A stretch of DNA of 64,000 nucleotides from Dryococelus australis (taxonomy: Eukaryota > Arthropoda > Insecta > Phasmatodea > Phasmatidae). Shown piece by piece: positions 24,091 to 35,200 of the stretch. Each line of letters starts with the position of its first letter. The first letter of the stretch is position 1. The stretch covers positions 9,118,209-9,182,208 of the forward strand of contig CM057003.1 of the NCBI GenBank assembly GCA_029891345.1. The letters are read 5' to 3'. The position numbers were made by a program, and so were the translations under genes. The notes under the pieces are model-generated. The model had not been told where the DNA came from. It searched no databases and saw only the letters and a list, made by a program, of their open reading frames with translations.

Positions 24091-24744
24091 TTCTCGAGAG
24101 AGAGAGAGAGAGAGAGCACTCTTTCGCACAACCTGCCGAGAGTACTAATTCGCGCTCTCTCACGCTCTGTGGCATTGAGACGACTCTCTCGTTTCGCTCC
24201 GACGCCGGACAAACAACTGACGCCAACAGACGGGAAATTATGTTAAGCTAAAATCGCAGTCATAACTATTGTAAGTAATTTGTGTGTGTTCGAAACAATT
24301 CACAAATAATTATAGCACTACTAGAATAATTATTACCGCTTAAGATACTATTATTTTTATTTATATTTTACCGTCATGTTACAGCAAAATGCAAAAAAAA
24401 GAAGGAAAAAAACGAGACTTAGTCAGACACCCGTATTCATATATTTATAGATACATTTTGCGTATGTCATTTCGTTAAAGCAATTGAAATTATTTACTTA
24501 TAGCTACAATGCAACTTCGTTTTCGCACAGAAAGCTACTATAACCCTAGTCAAACACGGAATTAATGTAAACAAATATGGCGCCGGCGAGAGAGCGCCAG
24601 CGAGTATACAACTTCGTGCTCTCGCTCTTTCGCGCTCTCTCCGACGAATTGAGGCGACCAGAGAGCGTTCTCTCTCACGTCATAATGACGTCGCGAGAGC
24701 GAGAGCAGGACAGAGCGCTCTCTGGCCCAATCGAGACACGGCCT
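24042..24744. mobile_element. Candidate inverted-repeat element with palindromic ends
   Basis: The left end AGGACGTGTCTCAAT and the inverted right end AGGCCGTGTCTCGAT are partners with two mismatches. The left portion has a CT tract running directly into a GA tract at 24067-24116. The right portion has a perfect 10-bp inverted pair CCAGAGAGCG/CGCTCTCTGG (24658-24667 and 24716-24725) around the palindrome ACGTCATAATGACGT (24677-24691). The GTCTCAAT motif also recurs internally in both orientations. No coding sequence and no clear target duplication were found. Confidence 0.5.
24067..24116. repeat. (CT)n/(GA)n mirror microsatellite
   Basis: About 15 CT units, a TTCTCG junction and about 11 GA units form a long self-complementary stretch able to fold into a hairpin. 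Confidence 0.95.
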
Positions 24745-24776
24745 TCGTTCCTTATATCTCGAACAAGCATCTGTTG

Positions 24777-25040
24777 GGGGCCGCGGTGGCATAGTGGTTA
24801 GACTACTCGCATCCCACCAAGGCGAACAGTGTTCGATTCTCGGCGGGGTCGCCCCCGGATCTTCGCGTGTGGGAATCGTGCCGACCGATGCCGCTGGTAT
24901 GCGGATTTTCTCGGGGATATCCCGTTTCCCCCGTCCTTGCGTTCCGGCGCTGCTCCTTACTTACCCCCGCTCCACCCTCATCGGCTCACGAAACCTCGAT
25001 GTTAAGAGCGGCTCAAATCTCTTCTCTCACTCACTGCGTC
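24777..25040 (+). mobile_element. tRNA-derived SINE, family 1 (well preserved)
   Basis: The head GGCCGCGGTGGCATAGTGG with TTAGACTACTCGCATCCCAC and a B-box-like GTTCGATTC leads to GTCGCCCCCGGATCTTCGCG, GTGGGAATCGTGCCGACCG, the TTTTCTCGGGGATATCCCG block and a tail with CATCGGCTC and TTAAGAGCGGC. It starts about 30 bp after the end of the inverted-repeat element on its left. Confidence 0.88.
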
Positions 25041-25600
25041 TCGCGAGAAGACAACACGGAACGTAGGCAGGTTGCAGCCTCGATTCCTACTGTCTGTTCT
25101 CTGCGGTCGAAGGACATGGGGGCTAGGCGGGGCTTTTGATGTGCCGACGCGGGAGCAGATAATGTGGAACAGAAGAGGGAGGGGGGACCCTGGTGCCACC
25201 CGAGGAATCGATAATGAAGGTCTGGATGAGGCTCCGACTATGTACTGTTCGACGAACTCAAGTGAAAACCCGGGTAATGAGACGAACACAATCCCCTTTT
25301 CCCCTTCATTTATTCTCGCTCTCCTAATCGACGCAGATGCTTCAAGGTCAATTCGGACTCAGAGTATAAATCCTGGTTTTATAACAAAATTCTTATAAGC
25401 GCCCCCAGTATGTTTACTTAAGAAAAGACATCACACCCCAGGCGAGGATTGAATGGTGCATTAAAGTTACCACGCATGCTGTAAATATTAATTTGGAACC
25501 CTCCAAAATAGTTCAAAACAGCTGTTTCAGACTGGCATTTCTTTAAACATACTAGTCGGGCACGATCCAAACTACGGCATGAGTATTGAACGTTTCTATA
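25041..25600. other. Non-coding spacer
   Basis: Moderately GC-rich at first, then AT-rich. No gene or repeat recognised. Confidence 0.4.
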
Positions 25601-25834
25601 CGCTGTTCGCTGTAAAGTGAACACGTTTTAAGGCACTGCTAAATTTTTCCTTTCAGTTAATTTCTACCTTTCCTCCACTTTTTAATGTAAGCATTCCAAT
25701 ATGACTAATACACACAGTGTATACATTCCATCACTCTCACAAGTTAACAATTGACGCTGCAATAAAATACATTTATTAGTGGCTAATGCCTTTTGGAACG
25801 GCCTTAAAAAGTGCTCGCTTTACCGTGAACAGCC
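25601..25834 (+). mobile_element. Short inverted-repeat element, subfamily I
   Basis: A 234-bp copy from CGCTGTTCGCTGTAAAGTGA to GTGCTCGCTTTACCGTGAAC with AGCC and TATA following. Interior blocks (TTTTTCCTTTCAGTTAATTT, AACAATTGACGCTGCAATAA) match 54431-54664. The left flank TATA mirrors the right TATA. Confidence 0.85.
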
Positions 25835-26770
25835 TATACAAACTTTTCATCAATAAAATTATAGGGTTTCCGCTGAAAGTCCCGTAAGTACACGCAGCAC
25901 TACGAGAACACTGCACGCCAGTTCAGAGCCCTGTGCGTAGCGGCGATGGAGCTCTTGTAGCGCGTGCCAATGCAACCCTTACAGCTCCCGCGCTTCTCAG
26001 CCAATAAATGAGAAAAACAATGCAGACAGCCGGGACGCTTAAGTATAAAGAGGTGAAACAGCCGCTTAGGGTGGGTTTACAACTGACTTAACAGAATAAG
26101 TGTGCCGTGTGCTTAGGATATGAATCAATGTGTTCAAGCGTATTGGTTTATGACTGTCGTGTGCAGGTCGTGACGGGTCGTGTGTGTTCATGGCGTGACT
26201 TAAGATATCGTTATATTTTATATCTTAAGTACACGTCAAGACGAAGTAGCCAATCCGAGCCCTGTGACATTTGTTGTTGGCGGGAAATTATATTTACATC
26301 TTGGATTTAGGTTATGTCGTAGCGTGAAATCGTATGAAATGAATTATTACCTCTTTATTAAAACAGCATTCAAGGTCATGTTTTATTTCTTGTAAGAGGT
26401 TATTGAATTCGCTTTATTTATCCTTCTGCAAATTTGCTGACGTAAATGTGTAATATTGGTATTAGCATTCCCTTCTGCAAGATACCAAAAGATTTTTCAA
26501 AACGATTACACAAGAAGTAACCACAAATAATTAAAAATATGTAAATAATCTTCCCACTTGACATTTTCTCTAATTTTTTCCTGTCTTTATACAGAGTGTA
26601 TCTAAACACTACCGACAAACTTTGGCTGTAGGTTAATCACGAAAAAATAAGTTGAAAACATACAAACAATCTGCCCAGCAAACACAACCTGTCGGCAAAT
26701 TGTCGGCCCGATATCTGTACTGTCGGTAACTGTCGTTTCAATGCCAGAAGGTGGCCATCTGACAACGGTG
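25835..26770. other. Repeat-flank homologous to 59242 onward, then spacer
   Basis: The first 120 bp or so resemble 59242-59360 (TATACAAACTTT, GAACACT, TTCAGA and TGTGTAG blocks in order). The rest holds no supported gene. Confidence 0.45.
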
Positions 26771-27437
26771 TGGCGTCTTTTTTGAGACAGTATGTTTGCC
26801 GTTAGAAAAAAGACAACGGTCCAATACATTTTTTTTGGATAACAGATGGATATCACTTTAATTATGTCGGCGTGATATCTCACAGTCAACATGTCACCAA
26901 TAGAAAAATTATATTCTGGCCCGATTCCGATATAGCGTATTTATTTTTTCGGTAAACTGGCCATCATCTTACTTATTCCGGTCCGCTAACGGTTTCGAGA
27001 CATGGCTCTTTATCACAATAAAGATACAAATATGATGTCTTTTTGCCGACAAACTTTTATAAAGTATTTTGAATAGGCAAGACGTTATAAAGCTGTTAAC
27101 GGCATGACGTATTTTTTGAGACAGTTTGTTTGCTGTTAGAATAAAGACAACGGCCCATTGTATTTTTTTTTTTGGATAACAGATGGATCACTTAAATTAT
27201 GTCGGCGTGATATCTCACAGCCAACATGTCGCCAAAAGCAAAAATTATATTTTGGTCCGATTCCGATATATCATATTTGTTTTCTCGGTAAGCTAGCCGT
27301 CATCTTATTTATTCCGGCCCGCTAACATTTTCGAGACATGGCTCTTTATCACAATAAAGATACAAATATGATGACTTTTTGCCGAAAAACGTTTTGAAAG
27401 TGTTTTTGAATAAGCAAGATGTTAGCTAGCATGATGT
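26771..27437. repeat. Tandem duplication of about 330 bp
   Basis: Copy one starts near 26771 and copy two near 27106. Each contains TTTTTTGAGACAG, TTTGGATAACAGATGGAT, TGTCGGCGTGATATCTCACA and CGAGACATGGCTCTTTATCA in the same order. A third partial start (TTTTTTGAGACC) follows at about 27438. The copies differ at many sites, so the duplication is old. No coding capacity. Confidence 0.88.
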
Positions 27438-27736
27438 CTTTTTTGAGACCATGTGTTAATCATTAGCATGTTTTTTTCATGATTATATATATGTCACATG
27501 GTAGCCCATGGAATTTTTTACTTTGCCTTTTTTTTTTCATTTGTACAACCAACCGACAGATATATTAAAAAGTAACCCAAATTATTTTGTTTGCAAGCAT
27601 TTGAAGAAATGAAACCGATTTTTAATAATCAGTGTTTTAAAAGTATTTGTTGTATTGTCATGGAATTTATACTCTCTTATAATAATTTGTGTCTGTATAA
27701 ATTTTGAAATTACTGGAGAATATCAGCAACTTACCC

Positions 27737-27812
27737 CGTGGTGTATAAGTTAACATGTGGGACTGCCAATTCAATGGTCTTAGGTTCGAATTCCGCACTC
27801 GGCAAGCAAAAT
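27737..27812 (+). mobile_element. tRNA-like SINE head (fragment)
   Basis: CCCCGTGGTGTATAAGTTA resembles an A box and TTAGGTTCGAATTCCGC a B box at tRNA spacing. The acceptor stem does not close, so this is probably a tRNA-derived repeat and not a tRNA gene. Confidence 0.45.
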
Positions 27813-28443
27813 GTTTTCATATCATATAATGTGTTGAGAAGTAAATTAATTGAATACATGTAAAGAGGAAATAACAATTTCTAAACTTCTTAACCAAAAG
27901 GTTGAGGTTTTTTCATTGTGGTATTCAGTATTTCTGGACATCATACCGCTGCAGGCCCGGCATCGTAAAGATATCCAGCCGTCACTGGCCCGGCGTTTTG
28001 CCCCCATCCAGCCGCCGCAGGCCCGGCGTCTTGCCCCCATCCAGCCGCCTCAGGCCCGGCGTCTTGCCCCCGTCCAGCCGCCGCAGGCCCGGCGTCTTGC
28101 CGCCATCGTGTTTGTGGTATGGTCTAAAGTGAATACCAAGGTTGGTACACATTTTTTGAAGTTGGACCTGGAACACTTGTTTATTGCAACTATTGGGGAT
28201 AATATTTAAGATGGAACACCGTTTGTCTGGATAATGGTTAAATGAACGAAGATCTTCATACACCGCAACACTTGTCGCTGTCATTAAATTATTTCACGTA
28301 GATGATCACTGTTATTACCCATATTTCGAACTAACATCCATGTCGCGGTAGAATGATACACGACATCTCACACTACAACACTTCACCTAGAGCAGTAGGA
28401 ACTTCACAGGCAGTAGTTACGCATGTTTGAAAGCTTATCGTCG
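27813..28443. other. Spacer containing a 33-bp tandem repeat
   Basis: Apart from the GC-rich 33-bp repeat at 27975-28108, this is non-coding and may include the 3' flank of the transposase fossil to its right. Confidence 0.4.
27975..28108. repeat. 33-bp GC-rich tandem repeat, four copies
   Basis: Units start at 27975, 28008, 28041 and 28074 (CCAGCCGCCGCAGGCCCGGC, then GTCTTGCCCCCAT). The period of 33 keeps frames open on both strands, giving 11-residue repeats with no recognised function. Confidence 0.95.
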
Positions 28444-28446
28444 GCA

Positions 28447-28778
28447 CTAAAGGAAATGTTCAAAATGCCCTCCATCAGCAGGAACACATGCATCAACCCG
28501 CCGTTGCATGGACACCCGGATACGTTGATGAATCCCTGGAAATGTCCTGATTGTTTCGCAACCCGCCTCAATACTGTTATGGAGGTTGCCCACAGCGTCC
28601 ACTGGAGTTGCATACACAAGTGCATTTAAATATCTACACAAATAAAAGTCTAGTGAATTTAAATCAGGGCTCCTCAAGGGCTGGTATGGGGCTGCCAATT
28701 ACAGCTGCGATGGCATTCCACGGTAACATGATCCAGCCCGCGGGCCATACACTGTACGTTACTTATTGCGGGCTGTAG
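28447..28778 (-). mobile_element. Decayed IS630/mariner-type transposase, C-terminal part
   Basis: On the minus strand, 28698-28447 reads RSPDLNSLDFYLCRYL, then ALVYATPVDAVGNL, CETIRTFPGIHQR and ending RVDACVPADGGHFEHFL. This is the C-terminal third of an insect DDE transposase of the IS630/Tc1/mariner superfamily, where RSPDLNPLDF precedes the last catalytic acid and GGHFEHLL ends the protein. Upstream (to 28778) the match fades and a stop interrupts the frame before the PDLN motif. The N-terminal DNA-binding domain and the first two catalytic aspartates are absent, so it cannot be functional. This is a remnant of a DNA transposon. Confidence 0.82.
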
Positions 28779-29417
28779 TAAAGAAACGAAGCGTTTACGT
28801 ACTTAACAAAACATTTTTTCATCCACCAGATGTGAGGAATGTTTTCCCGAAGTATTGACATGCGATTTCGCAACATTCTGTATATGCAGGCGAGAAAATC
28901 GAAACGTTTCTAAATGCAATTTCACATCAACCTGTATATGCAGATAGGAAAATTGACATTTTTCAAAGGTTGTTTGAATAACCGCAATAAACCTTCGCCT
29001 TGTTCTACTCCCAATCCTTCCGTCCAAGCCCTCGGCAATATAACTCAATAATATAACAATGAACAAGACCAATCACCAAGTCCAACCGGTTCGGCTATAC
29101 CAATCATCTGCCCCAACAGACAAAGACGACCATCTGGAAACATGTCACCTGTAACAAATCTCATTGCTAACCTCTTCATACAAAAACTTCGCAAAAACGA
29201 GAAGTTGCGGCCTCCCAGCGCTGTTTTGCTAAATTTCGCTTCAATTAAAAATACTATGGGAATCTTCCAAACATTTTCCTACAAGGATGCCATGGTTTGA
29301 ATTTCGACATATTGCCCAATTCTTATCATTCAAAAAGTTATGTAGTAAACATGTTTAGACATTAGCTTCTAAGTTATTGTTATATTATTGATACTTATTA
29401 AGTTGCTGGGCCGAGGG
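28779..29417. other. Non-coding spacer
   Basis: No gene recognised. Confidence 0.4.
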
Positions 29418-29434
29418 TGAGGTGGGAGGGTGGA

Positions 29435-29683
29435 TGAAGAGATACGGGCGGCTCTTAACAATGAGGTCTTCATAGTCTATGAGGATGAACGAGGCGAGTG
29501 TGGAGAAGCGCGGGAATTAAAGGGCGGACGAAACGGGAGATCCCCGAAAAAAAAAACCGCTGACCAGCGGCCCCGTCCGGCACGATTCCCACACGCGAGA
29601 ATCCGGGAGTCACCCGACCGGGAGATTGAACCCGATTCCCCTTGATGGGGGCGAGCAGGCTAACCGCTCAGCCACCGGGCCCT
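29435..29683 (-). mobile_element. tRNA-derived SINE, family 1, with target duplication
   Basis: Reverse orientation: GGCGGCTCTTAACAATGAGG near the left is the tail, GACCAGCGGCCCCGTCCGGC lies mid-body, and the tRNA-like head with GATTGAACCCGATTCCCC is at the right. It is bracketed by TGAGGTGGGAGGGT at 29418-29431 and 29684-29697, a 14-bp exact direct repeat. Confidence 0.9.
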
Positions 29684-29715
29684 TGAGGTGGGAGGGTTGG
29701 AAAGCAGAGCATGAT

Positions 29716-29790
29716 AAAGGCTTTTTAGGGTCTTTTAATCACTATGATAATCAACCTTTGAAAAATGTCACTGCCCCTGCTGAAGCCGAG
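29716..29790 (-). mobile_element. End fragment of a short inverted-repeat element
   Basis: AAGGCTTTTTAGGGT followed by AATCAACCTTTGAAAAATGT and CACTGCCCCTGC matches one end of subfamily II in reverse. Only about 75 bp remain. Confidence 0.5.
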
Positions 29791-29878
29791 TACAGCGGCC
29801 ACAAAAGGGGTCTTCAGGTAAGTTTGTGAAGCTTTACGTGGGGAGCGCGCTGCGAGAGATCACGACCGGAGACCTAAA

Positions 29879-30300
29879 CACTGTTCACGATAAAGTGAGC
29901 ACTTTTGAAATCAACGTTAAAAAAAAGTCACTGCCCCTGCCTCCATATATTTCAACGGGCGCAATGAGTGGCATGTGCCCAGTAAAGTTGGCAACGATGG
30001 AGGGGAAAGTAGTTCCATATTTTAACGTCAAATAAAAAGTCTGATATAACCATTTGTGATAACTTAAATTATTTCTCTCGCTTTCTGTCTAATTTTCATG
30101 CAATGAAGTGAAAAAAAATAGTAGATTTGCACAATATTAATTTTTCTAATAATTTCACAAATTCAATTGACTGGCGCATGAATAAAGTGACGAGGGCCCT
30201 GGCAATGTTAATTTTACATAAGGCGGAAGAACACACAACGTGCATACAAGTAGATCTGAAGCAGGGCTTTCAAAAGTGCTCATTTGACCGTGAGCAGCCT
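29879..30300 (-). mobile_element. Short inverted-repeat element, subfamily II
   Basis: A 422-bp copy in reverse orientation, from CACTGTTCACGATAAAGTGA to CATTTGACCGTGAGCAGCC. Interior blocks GCGCATGAATAAAGTGACGA and TAGATCTGAAGCAGGGCTTT are the reverse complements of those in 41381-41800. Confidence 0.88.
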
Positions 30301-30969
30301 ATAGATCTTGCAGCACGCCTCTCTCACCCTTGCACGACAATTTCCACGCTCCCGTGCAGTTTCTCCCGACACTGGTTGAGGCCGGCAATCGAGTAAACTC
30401 CTGCAGGTCTCCTTCCACTTCTGGCGGCGTCTTCGAGGAGAGCTGGAGGAACAGCGTGGTTTGTGGAGTCCTTTCGCTTTTCTCGCAGCCGCGCCAAGAC
30501 TGTCGAAGGCGCTGCGCAAAGAAAGAGTAGTATTCAGTATACAAGTAATTCACCACAGCTACCGGCAAAGCAAAGCAAATATGGAAGTTGCTTCAACCTC
30601 CGTTTCACAAACGGACGCCTTTAACTATCTCAAAAAAAATGTCCGGCGAACACTGACACCCGGAATGAAGGAAAGGTCGCTATAGGGTAAGGCAGGCGAC
30701 AGCGAGAAAATATTACATTTTTGTCCCACGTGAAGCTTGAGTCCCATAGCTAAAGAAAACCACGAGTGAAAGTATCAAGCCAGCCATGATTGGACAGAAA
30801 CTACTAGTAAAATAATTCCTGCACTCATAAAAGCAGATGTTACGCGTGTTAGTATAGAAGGTTCTTATACTCGGAAGACGTACAACATACGTAATTTCCG
30901 GAAGTGGGACACTTTCCACCTAGAGCGTGTCCCCTACCTGCCTTGGTCAGCGGCACAACTTAACATAGT
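30301..30969. other. Moderately GC-rich non-coding spacer
   Basis: Around 30303-30690 the composition rises and several short frames overlap, but none resembles a known family and no splice-bounded exon is evident. Confidence 0.35.
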
Positions 30970-31105
30970 TCTATCCACTGAGCCACTGAATTGGAATCGC
31001 TCTATACACTGAGCCACTAAGGCCCCACTCGGAATCGCTCTATCCACTGAGTCACCGCGGCCCACTTGAAATATCTCTATCCACTGAGCCACTAAGGTCC
31101 CACTC
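30970..31105 (-). repeat. Tandem tRNA 5'-half-like modules, four copies
   Basis: Four units lie about 31-38 bp apart (CTATCCACTGAG-type starts at 30971, 31002, 31040 and 31077). On the minus strand each reads like the 5' half of a tRNA, for example TTAGTGGCTCAGTGGATAGA, which fits a pol III A box (TGGCTCAGTGG). No B box or acceptor 3' half is attached. Confidence 0.8.
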
Positions 31106-31444
31106 AACTCAACATTGACGCGAGACATTTGAAGCAAACAAAAATTATAATCCATTACCTTTATATCTCTATGCAATAATCTGTATGCATTAAAACAAAA
31201 CTTTTCATACGAAAAAAAGTAATTAACAAATGAGTTTTTAGGGAAAAAGGTAATGATTGCGTAATCCTATCTTGCTGAAATTCGAACCTAATCTATATTT
31301 TACCCTGAGGATTCGTTCTGCAAAATTTGAAGAACTTCTGTTGAGTTTTAAGGGACTTAGAGGTATTAAAGAGGGACAGACAGACAGACAGACAGAGATC
31401 GTCTCAGTATATAAAATATGCTTTGGCCATATAAATTAAACCGC
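31106..31444. other. Spacer with ACAG microsatellite
   Basis: Contains an (ACAG)n run at about 31375-31396. No gene. Confidence 0.5.
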
Positions 31445-32250
31445 CAAAGTCTTTGACAAAAGTTAGTGTCTTGGCCTGTGAGAGTTTCAACAATTCTTAG
31501 TAGATATTTGGATAGTTTCTGACATAGGGAATCGCAGGAGCTGGTGATTGGTCGCAAAGGCACATCCGGTTTATGGATTTTTGGAAGACCATATGTGTGG
31601 GGTGACTTGCTGGTATGTGGCGTCAGCTCCGTTCTCGTTCTTTCTGGGATGTGACTATCATGATTTTTTTTTTGTGTACCTTGCTTTGAATGCCGCCAGT
31701 GGGATCTTTATCCAGATGTCTGTATAGTCAGTGGTGATGAGATCTGTGATTTCGTTGTCGTAGGCGGCTTTGTCTAGGATGACAGTCGCACGGCATTTGT
31801 CTGCAGGGAGAATTACAATGCTAGGGTCGGACTACAGTGGTTTTGGTGGCTTTGAGTTCATCGGAAGAAAGGCTTAATTTTGGTGGGCCAGCTGATGTAA
31901 TCGTTGTTCGTACAGTCCAACAAAATTCATCTTGTTTGGCAGCAGGAAGTTTGTATATGGCACTCTCAACAGGAATGTGTCGTGGTGAAATGCTGAAGTT
32001 TAGGCCTTTTTGTAAGACATTCTCCTCACAGGTTGACAGTTTTTAGATGCATTAATGACTACATTACTTCTCTCGGATGTGGCAGGTGTTTTTGTTTTTA
32101 CCTCTCTCAACTGGCCAGTTTATCTTTTTACTTTTCTTTGCTCTTTAGAGATATTTTCTGGACAAGATTCAAGATAGATTGGTATATCCTCTTGAAGTGT
32201 TTGGAACTGATCACGGACTGGATTTCAAGCTGTATTGCTGATAATTAATT
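31445..32250 (-). mobile_element. Penelope-like retroelement fragment (fossil)
   Basis: On the minus strand the fragment reads, in the order expected for this family, an N-terminal GLNFSISPRHIP patch, then VILPADKCRATVILDKAAY, then YGLPKIHKPDVPLRPI. These are hallmark motifs of the Penelope-like reverse transcriptase N-terminal half and early fingers. The part that should carry the catalytic aspartates and the GIY-YIG endonuclease is missing beyond 31445. The copy is broken (truncated, with a few further interruptions) and is an old fossil. Confidence 0.8.
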
Positions 32251-35200
32251 GTTCAAGTGCGATTTTTGGAGCAAGTAATTCCCATTTGAATTCTCATCTT
32301 TATATGGCGTAATTCCTTAACATAGGACACACCGTTTTGAATGGGATTCTCTCATTTATTTTTCAAACAGTAGCATTTCAGAACAAATCATAAATATTAG
32401 CTTCCCGTATCCTTTGCGATGAAGGTTATTTTGTTGAATGTGTCCAACGGGGAAATAGAATTGAATTTACTGTTTTCCGTAATTGTATCCGTATTCTTGC
32501 GTCATGTTTATAAAACACTCGGAATTAAATATTTATGCATTTTTAGCACAGAAACATTGATAATGTAACTGGAAACTGCGACAATAACATGATATTATTT
32601 TTAGCATTTGCAGTGAACTGTTGAGCTCACATACAAATCCGAGCTGTCCAAAACTGAAACACGAAATGCGTGGGGGTGGGGATGAAAATAAATGCACGGG
32701 CGGTATTTGTTATACCCCCGTCTTTGACTGCATACCTTCCATCCCGGAATCCCCTTTGCATAATAAAATGTAAAAAAAAAAAAAAAAATGTCATTCTCCC
32801 TTTGTCTGAAATGGAAATATTATCCTTCGCTCCACCAAAAGTATATTTCTGTTGGTGTTGCTCCAAATTTTACGCCGCACACCGCCATCTCCTGGTGTAC
32901 TACCCTTTCAAAAAAAAATCTCAATTTATACTCGAAACAACGTTTTGGCCCTGTTTACCTCCGCCGCAATACATGGGCGGGAACAATTCTGGCGGGGGGG
33001 GGGGGTGGAGTAGAAGCTTGTCCACTTTTTACCTGTTACGTCCGCAGTGGCACAGTAAAAAAAATGTCCTTCATCGACCCTCCTGTTTTGTTATTTCCGC
33101 CTATCCTTGTCCGTGAAATTGAATAAACCTGTGTTTACATAGACGTTCCCCCCCCCCCCCCCTTCGTTTCGAACCCCCTTTACCGAAGAAATAGCGAGAA
33201 CACGCTGGTTCTGTTACTTGTCAATGTGGTTTTTTTTTTTTGTTCCAAGCGAGGAACGCAGGTGAATCTATCCTCTGCTCTTTCCATTCCGCATTCACCT
33301 TTCTTCCCTCGCAGTTCTTTACGTCTGCCCGTGCCATTTGCATACATATTGGTTTCATACTGGCCGCTAGGGGTGGTTCGGGGTGTAGTGGTATGGGGTA
33401 GAGGCCAGGGTGGGGGAGGGGGGTGGTTGAGAGGCCCGAGTGTCATAAAAATAAACACCTGAGGAACACGGGAAAATGGAAAAATGGTTAGGCGGCGGGG
33501 AGATCGCTAAGGCGTCCGCGAGAGAGGAGAATTCTTCGGGGGATGAAAACAGAAACGGAATTTTTAGCCGTCCAATCAGCCGTCTGGAAAAATAGTGGAA
33601 AAGACAGGGTTACACCTCAGCGGAAAAAGTTGTGTTCCTGCCGGCGTCCGACAATCGTGGCACTGAAGTAGCCAATGCGCGCAGAAGGTGCAAAGTTTTT
33701 GTTTTTTTCGTGTGAGCTAGGCGGCGCTTAACAACTGAGATATTCAGCACCGATGAGGGTTGGAGGAGGCGGATAAAAATGGAGCACCCAGAGAAACCCG
33801 ATTGGCTATCTGCAACTTTGCGTTTCTCACATACGAAAGTCTAAATTATCCCCGCCAAAAATCCAGGCCGTTTCACCCAATTAGGAGGAGACACTTTCAG
33901 ATTTTATTATTATAAGAGCATCGCTTGAGTTGCAAATGTTATGTTTTGAACGCAAATAGTTCCTCGATGAATAATAAATATGGATATACGAGTCAGAATT
34001 ACGCCCGTGTACCAGAAAGATGTTAAAATAGGGACAGTGTAGTCAAATACCTTTTAGTATTATCAAAATATTATTTTTGGCATTGATAGTATAGCAGTAC
34101 GAACATAAATTATGTCGTCAAGTCTGTTACTGCGCGTTTGCATTTATAAATACGAAAACTACAACACTAAGGACTTTTTATAAAACAGAGGATACAAATT
34201 ATTCAAAAGACAAAGTTGAGCATATGTGTTGGCCATAAACGTTGTTTTCAATTTCAACGTTTTGTAATATAGTAGGTCCCTATTATTCAAATACAGACTG
34301 AATAAAACACTATTGAGCATTGAAAGCTAGATCAATTAAGTTAAGTGTGACCGCTATTCCGAATCAATTTCTATTGGTATTCATTCTGTAGATAATGTCA
34401 CAGTCAAATTTATCACGTACGTCTCTGATCTCCAACTGTTCCACTGATAATGGTAGAGTGGAAATGTACAACTAGTTTAAAAAATCGAGTGGTGTCATAG
34501 GGCATTGTGATCACTCCATGAGAACTCCGCATCCAATACATAGCTAAGAAAAGTCTCCTCGCATTGCCCTTGAAATGTGGATTGTTTTAAAATGCTTACT
34601 TTCACTAGTAGTATTAACCATTCAGAGAGTGTTGACAATTAAGAGTCGGTGGGAATCATTTCGCCTCCATTTACCACCAATGTTAATATTTACTAGCAAA
34701 TTGCAACAGAACTATACGCTCTTTTGAAACGAAGTTTTCTGGACATACATAGAACATAAAACCTTCAGAACAGTAGTTTTAAAAAGTCTAAATTCTCATT
34801 TTAAATATTAATTTTTGCCTCTTAAAACACGTAGTTTTTTCTGCACGGACAAGAAAAAGATCGTTTCCCATCAGAAACCAGTAAATGTTTTTATATAGCT
34901 GGGTAAATAATTTTATTTGTGATTGTATACTGCACTCGCCGTTGACTTATTGTTAAAACTTTTTAATAAAATAAATCTACTTTAATATATAATACTGAAA
35001 AGTACATTTTGGACATAGGTGTGGTTTTGAACTACAGAATATTTCACATTGCCTCGGAAACAGCTTGACACATTGTGGCGAGCGACCACGGAAGCCTGTG
35101 AAGAGTATTTACAGTTCAGGCGCGGAAATCATTAGTATCACCTCATTTAAAGTGTTGGCACTGTATTGTTAGTAAATAAATAAAAAATGGAGCGTTGATA

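Noticed and set aside
24777-24850. A working tRNA gene
   Set aside because: The tRNA-like part is the head of a multi-copy SINE with a common body.
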